From: Paraescarpia echinospica | Taxonomy: Eukaryota > Annelida > Polychaeta > Sabellida > Siboglinidae | Reading direction: 5' to 3' | DNA: 64,000 nucleotides | Assembly: GCA_020002185.1 (NCBI GenBank) | Contig: CM034544.1 | Span: 3,998,850-4,062,849, forward strand | Notes under the pieces: generated by a model | The model's database searches: none | What the model was told of the DNA's origin: nothing | Seen by the model: only the letters and a program-made list of their open reading frames with translations | Position numbers and translations under genes: made by a program | Shown: positions 44,701-48,605 of the stretch, in pieces | Layout of the letters: every line of letters starts with the position of its first letter | Position numbering within the stretch: the first letter of the stretch is position 1

Positions 44701-44892
44701 TATAGACATGGTGCTACATACAAATAAAATGTATTATTATGATAATATTACTAACCTCTTGAGGACCGTGACTGTCAATTCAGAGGAGGCGCCGTTGAGT
44801 GCTGGCACGGTCACGGCTGAGACGGTCCCTTTATGTCGTTGTGATCGCCTGCGTGCTGACCCCCCAGTGTGCTGCTCAGCTTGGTCGGCCAT
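2536..44892 (-). CDS. TRIP12: TRIP12-like HECT E3 ubiquitin ligase, coding exons 1-30 (3' part outside window)
   Basis: Thirty exons on the minus strand join into one open frame of about 1,700 codons, and every AG acceptor and GT donor is in phase with its neighbour. The translation follows remembered vertebrate TRIP12 from its first residues ([10 protein letters not shown] against GGSLRRSQR) through the armadillo-like region (about residues 423-730), the WWE domain (about 749-815), a variable linker (about 955-1280) and the conserved block that precedes the HECT domain. In vertebrates TRIP12 is a mainly nuclear E3 that conjugates ubiquitin to ubiquitin-fusion and other substrates; its WWE domain binds poly(ADP-ribose). 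The HECT exons with the catalytic cysteine are not here and should lie left of base 1. Introns range from about 110 bp to 3.6 kb and many hold minisatellites. Any 5' non-coding exon is unplaced. The identification is sure; single boundaries at exons 3 and 30 are less so. Confidence 0.95.
2735..4340. repeat. 48-bp minisatellite in intron 29, about 33 copies
   Basis: The unit is about gtgtcaactcaactgtcatc and 28 further bases. 48 is a multiple of 3, so a 551-codon plus-strand frame ([16 protein letters not shown] repeats) runs through it; it lies antisense in an intron and has no non-repeat domain, so I do not call it a gene. Variant units recur in a fixed order, a higher-order pattern of about four to five units. 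Confidence 0.95.
4341..4740. other. Intron 29 spacer, nothing recognised
   Basis: Unique sequence between two arrays. No exon with TRIP12 similarity was found here on the minus strand. Confidence 0.55.
4755..5505. repeat. 43-bp AT-rich minisatellite, about 17 copies
   Basis: The unit is about tgttattattatcgttatta followed by ctgtctccctagagattaaa and ata. A few copies have lost part of the unit. It is intronic. Confidence 0.93.
5506..6186. other. Intron 29 start, no gene seen
   Basis: AT-rich intron sequence with a TA-rich microsatellite near 5975-5990. No coding signal was seen. Confidence 0.5.
6187..6362 (-). CDS. TRIP12: TRIP12 exon 29 (residues 1581-1639)
   Basis: Encodes [32 protein letters not shown] and IWAHTHII, matching vertebrate [28 protein letters not shown]. 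Acceptor gatgtctcag|GGA and donor CA|GTAAGT. Confidence 0.95.
6345..6560. repeat. Degenerate repeat spanning the exon 29 acceptor, 4-5 units
   Basis: On the minus strand the pieces share tttctgtgtttgtaggcagc, atatcnatgtct and a copy of the first exon bases GGATCGTTTC. One copy reads ggGGTCGTTTC near 6500-6512. Several copies keep a ctgcag-type acceptor. Confidence 0.7.
6665..6815. repeat. 37-bp tandem repeat, 4 copies
   Basis: The unit is about gtgacgatctgtcagtgtgt plus tgtgtgcatattggaca, in intron 28. Confidence 0.9.
7192..7251 (-). CDS. TRIP12: TRIP12 exon 28 (acidic micro-exon, residues 1561-1580)
   Basis: A 60-bp exon encoding [20 protein letters not shown], the equivalent of the acidic DDEDSDDDGSDEEIDESL stretch of vertebrate TRIP12. 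Acceptor tttttcag|GAC and donor TTG|GTAGGT; phase 0 at both ends, so skipping it would keep the frame. Confidence 0.9.
7745..10361. repeat. 55-bp minisatellite from the exon 27 donor, about 47 copies
   Basis: It fills nearly all of intron 27. On the minus strand each unit carries caaacatctggttagtttcc, a copy of the exon 27 end and donor (tcaaacctctg|gtcagtcacc). Copies are highly uniform, with C/T alternation at the donor flank. 55 is not a multiple of 3 and the minus-strand unit contains stops. Confidence 0.95.
10362..10499 (-). CDS. TRIP12: TRIP12 exon 27 (residues 1515-1560)
   Basis: Encodes [20 protein letters not shown] and [20 protein letters not shown], nearly identical to vertebrate TRIP12. 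Acceptor gttgccag|TGT and donor CTG|GTCAGT. The donor region seeds the 55-bp array that fills the next intron. Confidence 0.96.
10540..10810. repeat. Dispersed repeat, copy A
   Basis: It shares aaaaatagctgtctgggnna, tgtccanttatgtt and ctcgacaantaatcc with 40976-41150 in the same orientation. Divergence is perhaps 20%. It is an unclassified interspersed element in intron 26. Confidence 0.75.
10920..11312. repeat. 35-bp minisatellite in intron 26, 11 copies
   Basis: The unit is about actttgtgaactcatgtcaa plus catccgtaagatcat, nearly identical between copies. It does not include exon sequence. Confidence 0.95.
11529..11621 (-). CDS. TRIP12: TRIP12 exon 26 (residues 1484-1514)
   Basis: Encodes [20 protein letters not shown] and [11 protein letters not shown], matching vertebrate FPVKVHDFPSG to LKFFNTHQLK. 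Acceptor gttgttag|TTC and donor AAG|GTGAGT. Confidence 0.95.
12022..12123 (-). CDS. TRIP12: TRIP12 exon 25 (residues 1450-1483)
   Basis: Encodes [19 protein letters not shown] after a Pro/Leu-rich start, matching vertebrate APLLALVHKMNNCLSQMEQ. Acceptor gtttgcag|CCT and donor CAG|GTAAGG. Confidence 0.94.
12124..12911. other. Intron 24, nothing recognised
   Basis: Unique intron sequence without recognisable repeat or gene. Confidence 0.5.
12912..13184 (-). CDS. TRIP12: TRIP12 exon 24 (residues 1359-1449)
   Basis: A 91-codon exon containing [28 protein letters not shown] and [16 protein letters not shown], matching vertebrate [20 protein letters not shown] to REIRLKRFLHVFF. Phase 0 at both ends. 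Acceptor cattacag|ATA and donor CCG|GTGAGT. Confidence 0.94.
13575..13775. repeat. Degenerate 31-bp tandem repeat beside the exon 23 donor
   Basis: Repeats of tgccaccaagatgacatcgc followed by caccactacaa begin about 20 bp into intron 23 and decay with distance. They do not include the splice site itself. Confidence 0.8.
13791..13900 (-). CDS. TRIP12: TRIP12 exon 23 (residues 1322-1358)
   Basis: Encodes [20 protein letters not shown] and [17 protein letters not shown], in the place of vertebrate [20 protein letters not shown]. Acceptor tatggcag|CA and donor CAG|GTCAGT. Confidence 0.9.
13901..14757. other. Intron 22, nothing recognised
   Basis: AT-rich intron with no recognisable feature. Confidence 0.5.
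14758..14833 (-). CDS. TRIP12: TRIP12 exon 22 (residues 1297-1322)
   Basis: Encodes [17 protein letters not shown], matching the vertebrate SNNREKIKGWIKEQA motif. Acceptor tgccgccag|GAG and donor G|GTAGGG. Confidence 0.9.
15215..15336 (-). CDS. TRIP12: TRIP12 exon 21 (linker, residues 1256-1296)
   Basis: Encodes [20 protein letters not shown], then [18 protein letters not shown], paralleling vertebrate SSFLASLNPKTWGRLSTQS. Acceptor gtttgtag|GT and donor AAA|GTAAGT. The exon is needed to correct the frame between exons 20 and 22. Confidence 0.88.
16077..16660 (-). pseudogene. hAT transposase C-terminal remnant in intron 20
   Basis: The minus-strand frame 16505-16077 encodes a 140-residue end containing [20 protein letters not shown], then [15 protein letters not shown]. 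This is the hAT-family C-terminal dimerisation motif of the kind found in ZNF862/KIAA1586-like transposases. The preceding stretch to about 16660 ([31 protein letters not shown]) is in another frame, so there is a frameshift near 16505. No N-terminal half, zinc finger or terminal repeats were found. It is a dead fragment on the same strand as the host gene. Confidence 0.8.
16832..17526 (-). CDS. TRIP12: TRIP12 exon 20 (Ser/Thr-rich linker, residues 1024-1256)
   Basis: Starts [15 protein letters not shown], the counterpart of vertebrate RLSDVLKRKRLPKR, followed by about 200 residues rich in Ser, Thr, Asn and Pro with no recognisable domain. It is much longer than I recall for this linker in vertebrates. 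Acceptor actttacag|G and donor G|GTAAGT. Confidence 0.9.
17680..19825. repeat. 29-bp minisatellite in intron 19, about 74 copies
   Basis: The unit is about gtacatacagttggacaact plus tttgtcaac, with some 28-bp units (cagtggac). 29 is not a multiple of 3, so all three plus frames are long and open (29-residue periods such as [16 protein letters not shown]). These are shadows. Blocks of several units are repeated as higher-order copies of about 150-200 bp. Confidence 0.95.
19826..20394. other. Intron 19 start, nothing recognised
   Basis: Unique intron sequence between the 29-bp array and the exon 19 donor. Confidence 0.5.
20395..20641 (-). CDS. TRIP12: TRIP12 exon 19 (residues 942-1024, start of variable linker)
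   Basis: Begins [11 protein letters not shown], like vertebrate GVMHQVKHLAE, then passes into an unconserved Ala/Thr/Gly-rich linker ([20 protein letters not shown]). Acceptor ctcccctag|GC and donor CT|GTGAGT. The gagaaagggttaa repeat starts about 14 bp upstream of the acceptor. Confidence 0.9.
20655..20925. repeat. Degenerate gagaaagggttaa repeat beside the exon 19 acceptor
   Basis: About nine irregularly spaced copies of gagaaagggttaa. On the transcribed strand they read ttaaccctttctc, pyrimidine-rich sequence just upstream of the acceptor ctcccctag. Confidence 0.85.
21075..21585. repeat. 19-bp minisatellite, about 27 copies
   Basis: The unit is cacagctattcccattcct, with cacagcaatt and ccgc variants in a regular order. 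It causes a spurious 225-codon plus-strand frame. Confidence 0.95.
21808..21926 (-). CDS. TRIP12: TRIP12 exon 18 (residues 902-942)
   Basis: Encodes [40 protein letters not shown]. It matches [20 protein letters not shown] to YFRREG. The acceptor gttgttgcag|T is preferred over the closer AG in aaatag because only the former restores the frame and the homology. Confidence 0.94.
21927..22686. other. Intron 17, nothing recognised
   Basis: Unique AT-rich intron sequence without recognisable feature. Confidence 0.5.
22687..22793 (-). CDS. TRIP12: TRIP12 exon 17 (residues 867-902)
   Basis: Encodes [20 protein letters not shown] and [15 protein letters not shown], aligned with vertebrate [21 protein letters not shown]. 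Acceptor gttccag|GCT and donor AG|GTACTG, phase 2. Confidence 0.94.
23219..24582. mobile_element. Possible piggyBac-like element in intron 16
   Basis: TTAA at 23219-23222 is followed by CCCTACAAGTGACC. The other end reads GGCCCGAGATACTACGAGGG before TTAA at 24579-24582. Both ends start CCCT inward from TTAA, as in piggyBac elements, but the terminal repeats match poorly. No transposase is intact inside; a 60-codon minus frame at 24394-24212 (Cys/His pattern [17 protein letters not shown]) is of unknown meaning. Confidence 0.4.
24812..24933 (-). CDS. TRIP12: TRIP12 exon 16 (residues 826-866)
   Basis: Encodes a helical segment ending [19 protein letters not shown], nearly identical to the vertebrate [18 protein letters not shown]. 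Acceptor gtttgtag|AT and donor TCT|GTGAGT. A short gtgaacacaca repeat lies directly upstream of the acceptor. Confidence 0.95.
24950..25005. repeat. Short 11-12-bp tandem repeat at the exon 16 acceptor
   Basis: Five copies of cacacagtgaa-type units directly upstream of the acceptor of exon 16. Confidence 0.8.
25385..26012. mobile_element. TTAA-flanked MITE with GGCCAGAC termini
   Basis: TTAA at 25385-25388, then GGCCAGAC, ending GTCTGGCC and TTAA at 26009-26012: perfect 8-bp inverted termini with a TTAA target duplication, 628 bp. No coding capacity. Its 3' half recurs at 38618-38978 with the same terminus and TTAA. The TTAA target suggests piggyBac-type mobilisation, but this is inferred. 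Confidence 0.7.
26175..26331 (-). CDS. TRIP12: TRIP12 exon 15 (end of WWE domain, residues 774-826)
   Basis: Encodes [20 protein letters not shown] and [20 protein letters not shown], the second half of the WWE domain and its conserved tail. Acceptor ccctgtag|GTG and donor G|GTGAGT. Intron 14 between the two WWE exons is only 112 bp. Confidence 0.95.
26444..26603 (-). CDS. TRIP12: TRIP12 exon 14 (start of WWE domain, residues 720-773)
   Basis: Encodes [18 protein letters not shown], then the WWE core [17 protein letters not shown] and SNMIE. The two Trp residues and the acidic residue are the hallmark of the WWE fold, which binds poly(ADP-ribose) in this family. Acceptor gtctgcag|G and donor GAG|GTATGT. 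Confidence 0.95.
26604..28392. other. Intron 13, nothing recognised before the Helitron copy
   Basis: AT-rich intron; I see no gene or clear element in it. Confidence 0.5.
28393..28682 (+). mobile_element. Partial Helitron-like copy in intron 13
   Basis: From cttctgggaatccca through ataatgacccgttcgc to ccctggcatgcgaggat it closely matches 42746-43035, the 5' part of the longer Helitron there, in the same orientation. Similarity stops at about 28682 and no hairpin-CTAG end follows, so it is 3'-truncated. Confidence 0.75.
28816..28865 (-). CDS. TRIP12: TRIP12 exon 13 (micro-exon, residues 704-720)
   Basis: A 50-bp exon encoding [17 protein letters not shown], matching vertebrate SPQELYELTSLICE. 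Acceptor aatttcag|CTG and donor GG|GTGAGT, phase 2. Confidence 0.9.
29374..29441 (-). CDS. TRIP12: TRIP12 exon 12 (residues 681-703)
   Basis: Encodes [18 protein letters not shown] and TESIE, aligned with vertebrate NIAETLHFLLCG. Acceptor atatttcag|AC and donor GAG|GTAAGT. The acceptor and first 21 bases occur once more just upstream, at about 29463-29490. Confidence 0.9.
29421..29492. repeat. Duplication of the exon 12 acceptor
   Basis: Minus-strand sequence ACATCGCAGACACCCTGTGT (exon start) occurs as GACATCGCCGACACCCTGTG about 39 bp upstream, with the intervening AT stretch and tttcag acceptor between them. It is a two-copy repeat spanning the exon-intron boundary. Confidence 0.85.
29493..30614. 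other. Intron 11, possible MITE debris only
   Basis: AT-rich. From about 30131 the sequence caacggttcttaacttttat resembles the termini of hAT-type MITEs, but I found no matching second end. Confidence 0.35.
30615..30726 (-). CDS. TRIP12: TRIP12 exon 11 (armadillo region, residues 644-681)
   Basis: Encodes [20 protein letters not shown] and [15 protein letters not shown]. It matches the vertebrate stretch PPILSSGMFIMVVRM to CPTLAVQLMK. Acceptor tgtttcag|TTG and donor A|GTGAGT, leaving phase 1. Confidence 0.93.
31250..34372. repeat. 42-bp minisatellite from the exon 10 donor, about 74 copies
   Basis: On the minus strand each unit is GTAAGT followed by 36 bases matching the last 36 of exon 10 (ACAGCCCACAGTCTCCTCAC, ACAGATACAGACACTT). 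The unit thus equals 12 exon codons ([14 protein letters not shown] in frame) plus the six-base donor. The minus strand is open from exon 10 for roughly 1.4 kb into the array. Plus-strand frames with [14 protein letters not shown] or [14 protein letters not shown] repeats are shadows. Rare units are truncated or carry single changes. Confidence 0.96.
34332..34454 (-). CDS. TRIP12: TRIP12 exon 10 (armadillo region, residues 603-643)
   Basis: Encodes [20 protein letters not shown] and ends [10 protein letters not shown]. Acceptor ttcccag|GAC and donor CACTT|GTAAGT; phase 0. The last 36 exon bases plus the GTAAGT donor form the unit of the 42-bp array filling most of the next intron, so true donor choice rests on homology: vertebrate TRIP12 continues straight into the sequence of exon 11. 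Confidence 0.93.
34525..35055. repeat. 20-bp minisatellite in intron 9, about 26 copies
   Basis: The unit is gggaggggttggtagaccca, with 19-bp variants. It begins about 25 bp past the exon 9 donor and does not include exon sequence. It produces Pro-rich shadow frames on the minus strand. Confidence 0.95.
35084..35245 (-). CDS. TRIP12: TRIP12 exon 9 (armadillo region, residues 549-602)
   Basis: A 54-codon exon containing [26 protein letters not shown] and [10 protein letters not shown], all matching TRIP12. Acceptor ctcccaccag|GGT and donor CAT|GTAAGT. Confidence 0.96.
35246..35968. other. Intron 8, nothing recognised
   Basis: AT-rich intron. A short inverted similarity is visible between tcagaatgtcgatgtctgat near 35720 and atcgaacatcgacattctga near 35920. 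Confidence 0.5.
35969..36061 (-). CDS. TRIP12: TRIP12 exon 8 (armadillo region, residues 518-548)
   Basis: Encodes [20 protein letters not shown] and [11 protein letters not shown], near-identical to the vertebrate sequence. Acceptor gtttacag|CTG and donor GCG|GTACGT; phase 0 at both ends. Confidence 0.96.
36565..36742. repeat. Purine-rich (GA)n-type low-complexity tract in intron 7
   Basis: A gagagaga-rich stretch on the plus strand, pyrimidine-rich in the transcript, immediately after the exon 7 donor. It produces Ser/Leu/Pro shadow frames. Confidence 0.85.
36750..36947 (-). CDS. TRIP12: TRIP12 exon 7 (armadillo region, residues 452-517)
   Basis: A 66-codon exon starting [15 protein letters not shown] and ending VPTFLEK. 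It is one of the best conserved parts of TRIP12. Acceptor ccctgtag|GTG and donor AAG|GTGTGT; phase 0 at both ends. The acceptor and the first 12 exon bases are multiplied about 27 times in the intron just upstream. Confidence 0.96.
36948..38608. repeat. 60-bp minisatellite from the exon 7 acceptor, about 27 copies
   Basis: On the minus strand each unit contains ctgtagGTGCTGGTGATG, the exon 7 acceptor and its first 12 bases. Units are mostly 60 bp, with some shortened to 55-58 bp. Histidine- and threonine-rich plus-strand frames are shadows. Confidence 0.95.
38618..38978. mobile_element. Truncated second copy of the TTAA/GGCCAGAC MITE
   Basis: It starts agattgcataatgaatttga, similar to 25829 onward, and ends tgtctggcc followed by TTAA at 38975-38978. 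An internal expansion of a 20-24-bp unit (gtaatttctaaagagatata, 38677-38890, about 10 copies) is not seen in the copy at 25385. Confidence 0.65.
39233..39318 (-). CDS. TRIP12: TRIP12 exon 6 (residues 423-451)
   Basis: Acceptor tgcttgtag|TG and donor CAG|GTGGGT. It encodes [20 protein letters not shown] followed by IEMCQ, an armadillo-like helix conserved in TRIP12. It ends in phase 0. Confidence 0.93.
39788..40165. repeat. 37-bp minisatellite in intron 5, 10 copies
   Basis: The unit is about aaagttaattcatgtttgac plus gccagcgtaaatccaac, nearly identical between copies. It ends about 35 bp short of the exon 5 donor and does not include it. Confidence 0.95.
40200..40304 (-). CDS. TRIP12: TRIP12 exon 5 (residues 388-423)
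   Basis: Acceptor ttgttccag|CT and donor T|GTAAGT. It encodes [17 protein letters not shown] and [13 protein letters not shown], nearly collinear with the vertebrate [14 protein letters not shown] block that opens the armadillo-like domain. Confidence 0.92.
40305..40759. other. Intron 4, nothing recognised
   Basis: Unique AT-rich intron sequence. Confidence 0.5.
40760..40837 (-). CDS. TRIP12: TRIP12 exon 4 (residues 362-388)
   Basis: A short exon between tgattgtag and G|GTATGT. It encodes [14 protein letters not shown], which matches the ESDDSEMGRLQ motif leading into the first helical repeats of vertebrate TRIP12. It enters and leaves in phase 1. Confidence 0.88.
40976..41150. repeat. Dispersed repeat, copy B
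   Basis: Matches 10540-10750 in the same orientation (ctaaaaatagctgtctgggt, tgtccagtttatgtt, cctcgacaaataatcc). Confidence 0.75.
41347..42067. mobile_element. Non-autonomous TIR element (MITE), 721 bp
   Basis: GGGGATGCGATGGCCAGAGC plus A at 41347-41367 is the reverse complement, with one mismatch, of 42047-42067. Flanks are TTAT and TTAA, so the target duplication is unclear. There is no transposase frame. It lies in intron 3. I cannot assign a superfamily. Confidence 0.78.
42101..42310. repeat. Repeat spanning the exon 3 donor, 5-6 copies
   Basis: On the minus strand, units of about 37-40 bp carry GCAGAGTCAGCATCAG|GTCAGT variants, so exon end and donor are repeated. Most copies keep AG|GTCAGT; the most downstream copy reads CAG|GTAATT. 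Confidence 0.88.
42295..42512 (-). CDS. TRIP12: TRIP12 exon 3 (Gly/Ser/Ala-rich, residues 289-362)
   Basis: Acceptor ttctgtggcag|T completes the AG left by exon 2. The product is low-complexity and acidic ([19 protein letters not shown]). The donor TCAG|GTCAGT at 42294 leaves phase 1, which fits exon 4. The junction is repeated five to six times downstream. The last copy (exon end 42105, GTAATT) would leave phase 2 and does not fit exon 4, so the first donor is preferred. Confidence 0.78.
42525..42722. repeat. Degenerate 'gttgtgaacac' repeat at the exon 3 acceptor
   Basis: About ten loose copies of a 16-20-bp unit around gttgtgaacac lie directly upstream of the exon 3 acceptor. Confidence 0.75.
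42745..43564 (+). mobile_element. Non-autonomous Helitron in intron 2
   Basis: The 3' end has the Helitron signature: hairpin cccgg-gcaacg-ccggg at 43538-43553, a short spacer and CTAG at 43561-43564 followed by T. The 5' end lies near tcttctgggaatcccactat at about 42745, followed by aaaatgacccgttcgc. The precise first base is uncertain because the shared block with 28393 begins a few bases before the best TC. About 820 bp with no RepHel coding sequence. It contains an internal duplication of about 115 bp (43249-43365 and 43388-43500). Confidence 0.82.
43586..44314 (-). CDS. TRIP12: TRIP12 exon 2 (disordered basic N-terminus, residues 46-289)
   Basis: Acceptor tctctag|A and donor CAG|GTAGG; the exon enters and leaves in phase 2. 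The product is Ser-, Arg- and Lys-rich with likely nuclear-localisation clusters ([18 protein letters not shown]) and ends in [11 protein letters not shown], which matches the [10 protein letters not shown] block of vertebrate TRIP12. No folded domain is visible. A Helitron ends about 21 bp past the donor. Confidence 0.9.
44315..44755. other. Intron 1, nothing recognised
   Basis: Short AT-rich intron; no repeat or gene seen. Confidence 0.5.
44756..44892 (-). CDS. TRIP12: TRIP12 exon 1 (first coding, residues 1-46)
   Basis: It encodes [19 protein letters not shown] and onward, close to the remembered vertebrate TRIP12 start. The ATG is at 44892-44890. The donor is AG|GTTAGT with the intron starting at 44755; the exon ends in phase 2. 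The frame stays open upstream through a tandem array, but that stretch is repeat and not protein-like. An acceptor-like ttcccgcag lies 7 bp before the ATG, so the ATG may sit near the start of an exon whose 5' UTR partner is further upstream. Confidence 0.85.
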
Positions 44893-44914
44893 AGAAGCAC
44901 TGCGGGAACCGGCA

Positions 44915-45735
44915 CATTCCACCAGGCACACCCGTGCTGTGAACACACGACACAGTGACTTGAATGAGGAACATTCCACCAGGCACACCCGTGCTGTGAA
45001 CACACGACATAATGACTTGAATGAGGAACACTGCACCAGGCATAGCCGTGCTGTGAACACAACACAATGAGGAACATTCCACCAGGCACACCCGTGCTGT
45101 GAACACACGGCACAATGAGGAACATTCCACCAAGCACACCCGTGCTGTGAACACACGGCACAATGAGGAACATTACACCAAGCACACCCGTGCTGTGAAC
45201 ACAACACAATGAGGAACATTCCACAAGGCACACCCGTGCTGTGAACACACGGCACAATGAGGAACATTCCACCAAGCACACCCGTGCTCTGAACACACGG
45301 CACAATGAGGAACATTACACCAAGCACACCCGTGCTGTGAACACAACACAATGAGGAACATTCCACCAGGCACACCCGTGCTGTGAACACACGGCACAAT
45401 GAGGAACATTCCACCAAGCACACCCGTGCTGTGAACACACGGCACAATGAGGAACATTCCACCAAGCACACCCGTGCTGTGAACACACGGCACAATGAGG
45501 AACATTCCACCAGGCACACCCGTGCTGTGAACACACGGCACAATGAGGAACATTCCACCAAGCACACCCGTGCTGTGAACACACGGCACAATGAGGAACA
45601 TTACACCAGGAACATTGTACCAGGCACATTCCACCAGGCACACTGTGCTGTGAACACGACACAATGCGGAACATGACACCAGGAACATTGTACCAGTCAC
45701 ACCCGTGCTGTGAACACACAGCACACTCAACAGAA
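44915..45735. repeat. 48-bp minisatellite just upstream of TRIP12 exon 1, about 16 copies
   Basis: The unit is about gaggaacattccaccaagca plus cacccgtgctgtgaacacac and ggcacaat, with longer 57-bp units nearest the gene. 48 is a multiple of 3, so the minus frame stays open into exon 1; those Cys/Val-rich residues are repeat shadow. It lies in the 5' flank or a 5' UTR intron. Confidence 0.94.
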
Positions 45736-45924
45736 CATTCCACCAGACACATTCTACCAAACATTTGCCTTTTAGAAAAATCCCATCTTTTAAGACCTTG
45801 ATTTTTAACTTACAGAATTCCATTTTATTCAAGCATTTCCATGCACTGTGTAAACCCTGTGTTATGAACAACTGGTTAACTTCTGCCTAATGTCCAGTAT
45901 GACCCCTAAAACTGGTAAGGATCC

Positions 45925-47412
45925 TTAACCCTACAGGTGGCCACTGGGTCGAATTCGGCCCGTGCGATCAGTGCAAAACTGCTCCTGGCCGATTTTCGGC
46001 CCGATTCAGTATCACTCTTTTCAAAAAAAAATTGTTTCCGTCACTAGCAACTGACAGGGGAAGCGAGGTATCTTTGGAAAGCTGAATTATTATTCTTCCT
46101 GTGGCATTTTTATCAACGAGTTGTATCACGTCATGATTCAGTAATAGCAATTCACAACCAAGCTTTAAAATGTTGTAGTAGTAGATGCCCAAATATGGCC
46201 AATTTTACTAGGCTCTGCGTCAGGATTTTACATTCCCATTCATATGGTCTAAACAGGGAAATGGAGGTACCGATGGAAAGCCCAACGATTGGTCTATCCA
46301 AATAAATTTATGTCAACGGTCAACCAATCAGCGCATGGCTCTAAAACATCTTGTTGACGCTGGTTTCATTCCATCACGACGAAAGTCCACCATGTTTTTG
46401 TCTCGCTTCGATTATATAATTTGAATTATTTCAAATGTCCGTGGCAATATATCAGCAAAACACATGACAGTATTTGTGGATCAAGTTATTATACTAGTTC
46501 AGACAGTTACAAAGACTTTGGGGGCTATTTTGAAGTGGATATTATGCAAGTTGCTGGCGAGCTGGACATCGCTGTCTTGCACCCGGACAAGGGCCGATTC
46601 GGCCGGCCTACTCGGTCCGCCAGCAAAGGATACGATGCATTCAGAATTCAAATACAACATGTCCTATAACCTGATGACATATATATGTGTGTAATTAGGA
46701 ACTGTAGGTATTACTTACTTTATTGATATGTAAGGAAACTGATAATAGATACGTCACGTTATCGGACAGGTGTGCCATGGCGCGCAACAGTAGGCCTATT
46801 TCCGTACTGGTTGTATTTGAACGTTCTACGTAATAAAATGAAAAGTTCTGAATATATTTGAGTCTAGTTTTCATTATCACGCAGCTGAAATGGACAGCTA
46901 CATTTGTCACACTGCATGCATGAACATACAACCGCACAATAATTATTTTGTCACTGGGCAAACTTGGGTTTTTACTTTACCCTCGTTCTGATGTTCATGA
47001 ATAGTCTAAATTTTACATGGGCCTACCTAAAAAAATTCATATAACAAACAAATTCTGAGTATATTTGATTATTTTTTTCTGTACTCATTAGCTTATATAC
47101 ATAGCTACATTTCTCTAATTGGACACTGACACATACAACCACTTGGAAATTAGCTAGTAGTAGGGCAAAAAAAAAATTGTTTGCATTTATTTTATATAAA
47201 CTTTTAAACAGTTATATCTTCATGATTATTTGGTGTTATGCAAATATCATCACTGCATAATGATAAAGGGTCTTTTTGCCAACAAAATGATAGCTCAATC
47301 ATATTTTTGCGATACGTATTAGCGAAGTTGTGATTTTTTAAAAGCAGCCCTACAAATAACTCCAAATTGTGTAGACCGTGGAAGTTTACCATTGGTCACC
47401 TGCAGGGTTAAC
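45925..47412. mobile_element. piggyBac-like element, internally deleted
   Basis: TTAA at 45925-45928 is followed by CCCTACAGGTGGCCA. The other end is TGGTCACCTGCAGGG followed by TTAA at 47409-47412. The inverted termini match at 12 of the first 14 bases, with TTAA duplication, as in piggyBac. It is about 1.5 kb, shorter than autonomous elements. A 75-codon minus frame (46192-45968) and an 83-codon plus frame (46421-46669) inside are unrecognised. Confidence 0.65.
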
Positions 47413-48527
47413 AAAAGGAGAATTTCAAAAATGTTAAGTTATTATTACTCTTCTTATGGGGGGGGGGGTCATATGCATAGATTAATCCCAGAAAATTTGG
47501 TACTCAAGATCTATGCAAACCATCTAGAGGGAAAACGTTAACTAACTCATATATACATACGATACCATGATTATAGGTAGATGGCACACCATTTGTGGAC
47601 ATTATGAATGTGTGGATGCCAACAGCCACAGTCATTCGTATTATATGAAGCTATAGACACATAAGTACTGGTGTTTTCACAGATTATCCAACTTGGGAAA
47701 TGCCTCATGCCAACTGAGCATGCAACTTTGAATAGGTGTGTAAACATCTTAACACAGCATCCAACTGGCATATCACTTGGTCTTTAACGGTTATTTAAAG
47801 AAGTGGGTTTGGTTAGGAAGGTATAAATTGGCCAATATTTAAATTAAGATCCTAAAATGTGCAGATCAAATACACTCGTTGCTGCATTTTTGCGTGTACT
47901 TGGTCAAATACACCAATTATGAACATCATACAAACACAGGATTCTGTAAAATGTCAAATACAAATCTACAAAATCTGCATGAATTCAAATTTGTATCTGA
48001 CCCAAACCCTGGATACTAATAAAATACTTAAGACTTGGCAAAGAGGTGCTGTAAGGATTAGATAGATTCCTGCTTACTTCACGAGAGAGAATCATCCATC
48101 ACACATGGCAACACTAATTCCTAGAGACGAACTAAACATAGCTCTCACACATCAGAAACCTACAACAATCATGTGACAAGATACACAAACTGAGAACGTC
48201 TCGCACAAAACAAATATAAAGTGATGAAACTACACAACAAAAATTAGCTGTTTTGTAGAAAAAATTTCTAACACAAAAAAATGATGGCTATCCACAAATC
48301 ACTGAACATGTTTGTTTTCACAACTTCCATACTTCAGTTACACCTGGTAGACTTTTTGACCAGGAATTGAACTGCGGTATTTCACAATACGATTCATGCA
48401 GCCTAGGCGAACAACCATAAGTGAAACACACAAGTCAAACTTCATAGTTGCAAACTGAAAGTACATTCATAATATTTAATTATAGAAAATGTTGATATCA
48501 AAAGGAGCCTTAATGGTACAGTTCCTG

Positions 48528-48605
48528 CAAACAGGTGGAGAACGCCCCTAAAACTGGTGGAGAACGCCCCTAAAACAGGTGGAGAACACCCCTAAAACTG
48601 GTGGA
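48528..48605. repeat. 25-bp tandem repeat, 3 copies
   Basis: Three copies of aaaacaggtggagaacgccc plus ctaaa-type units. Confidence 0.85.
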
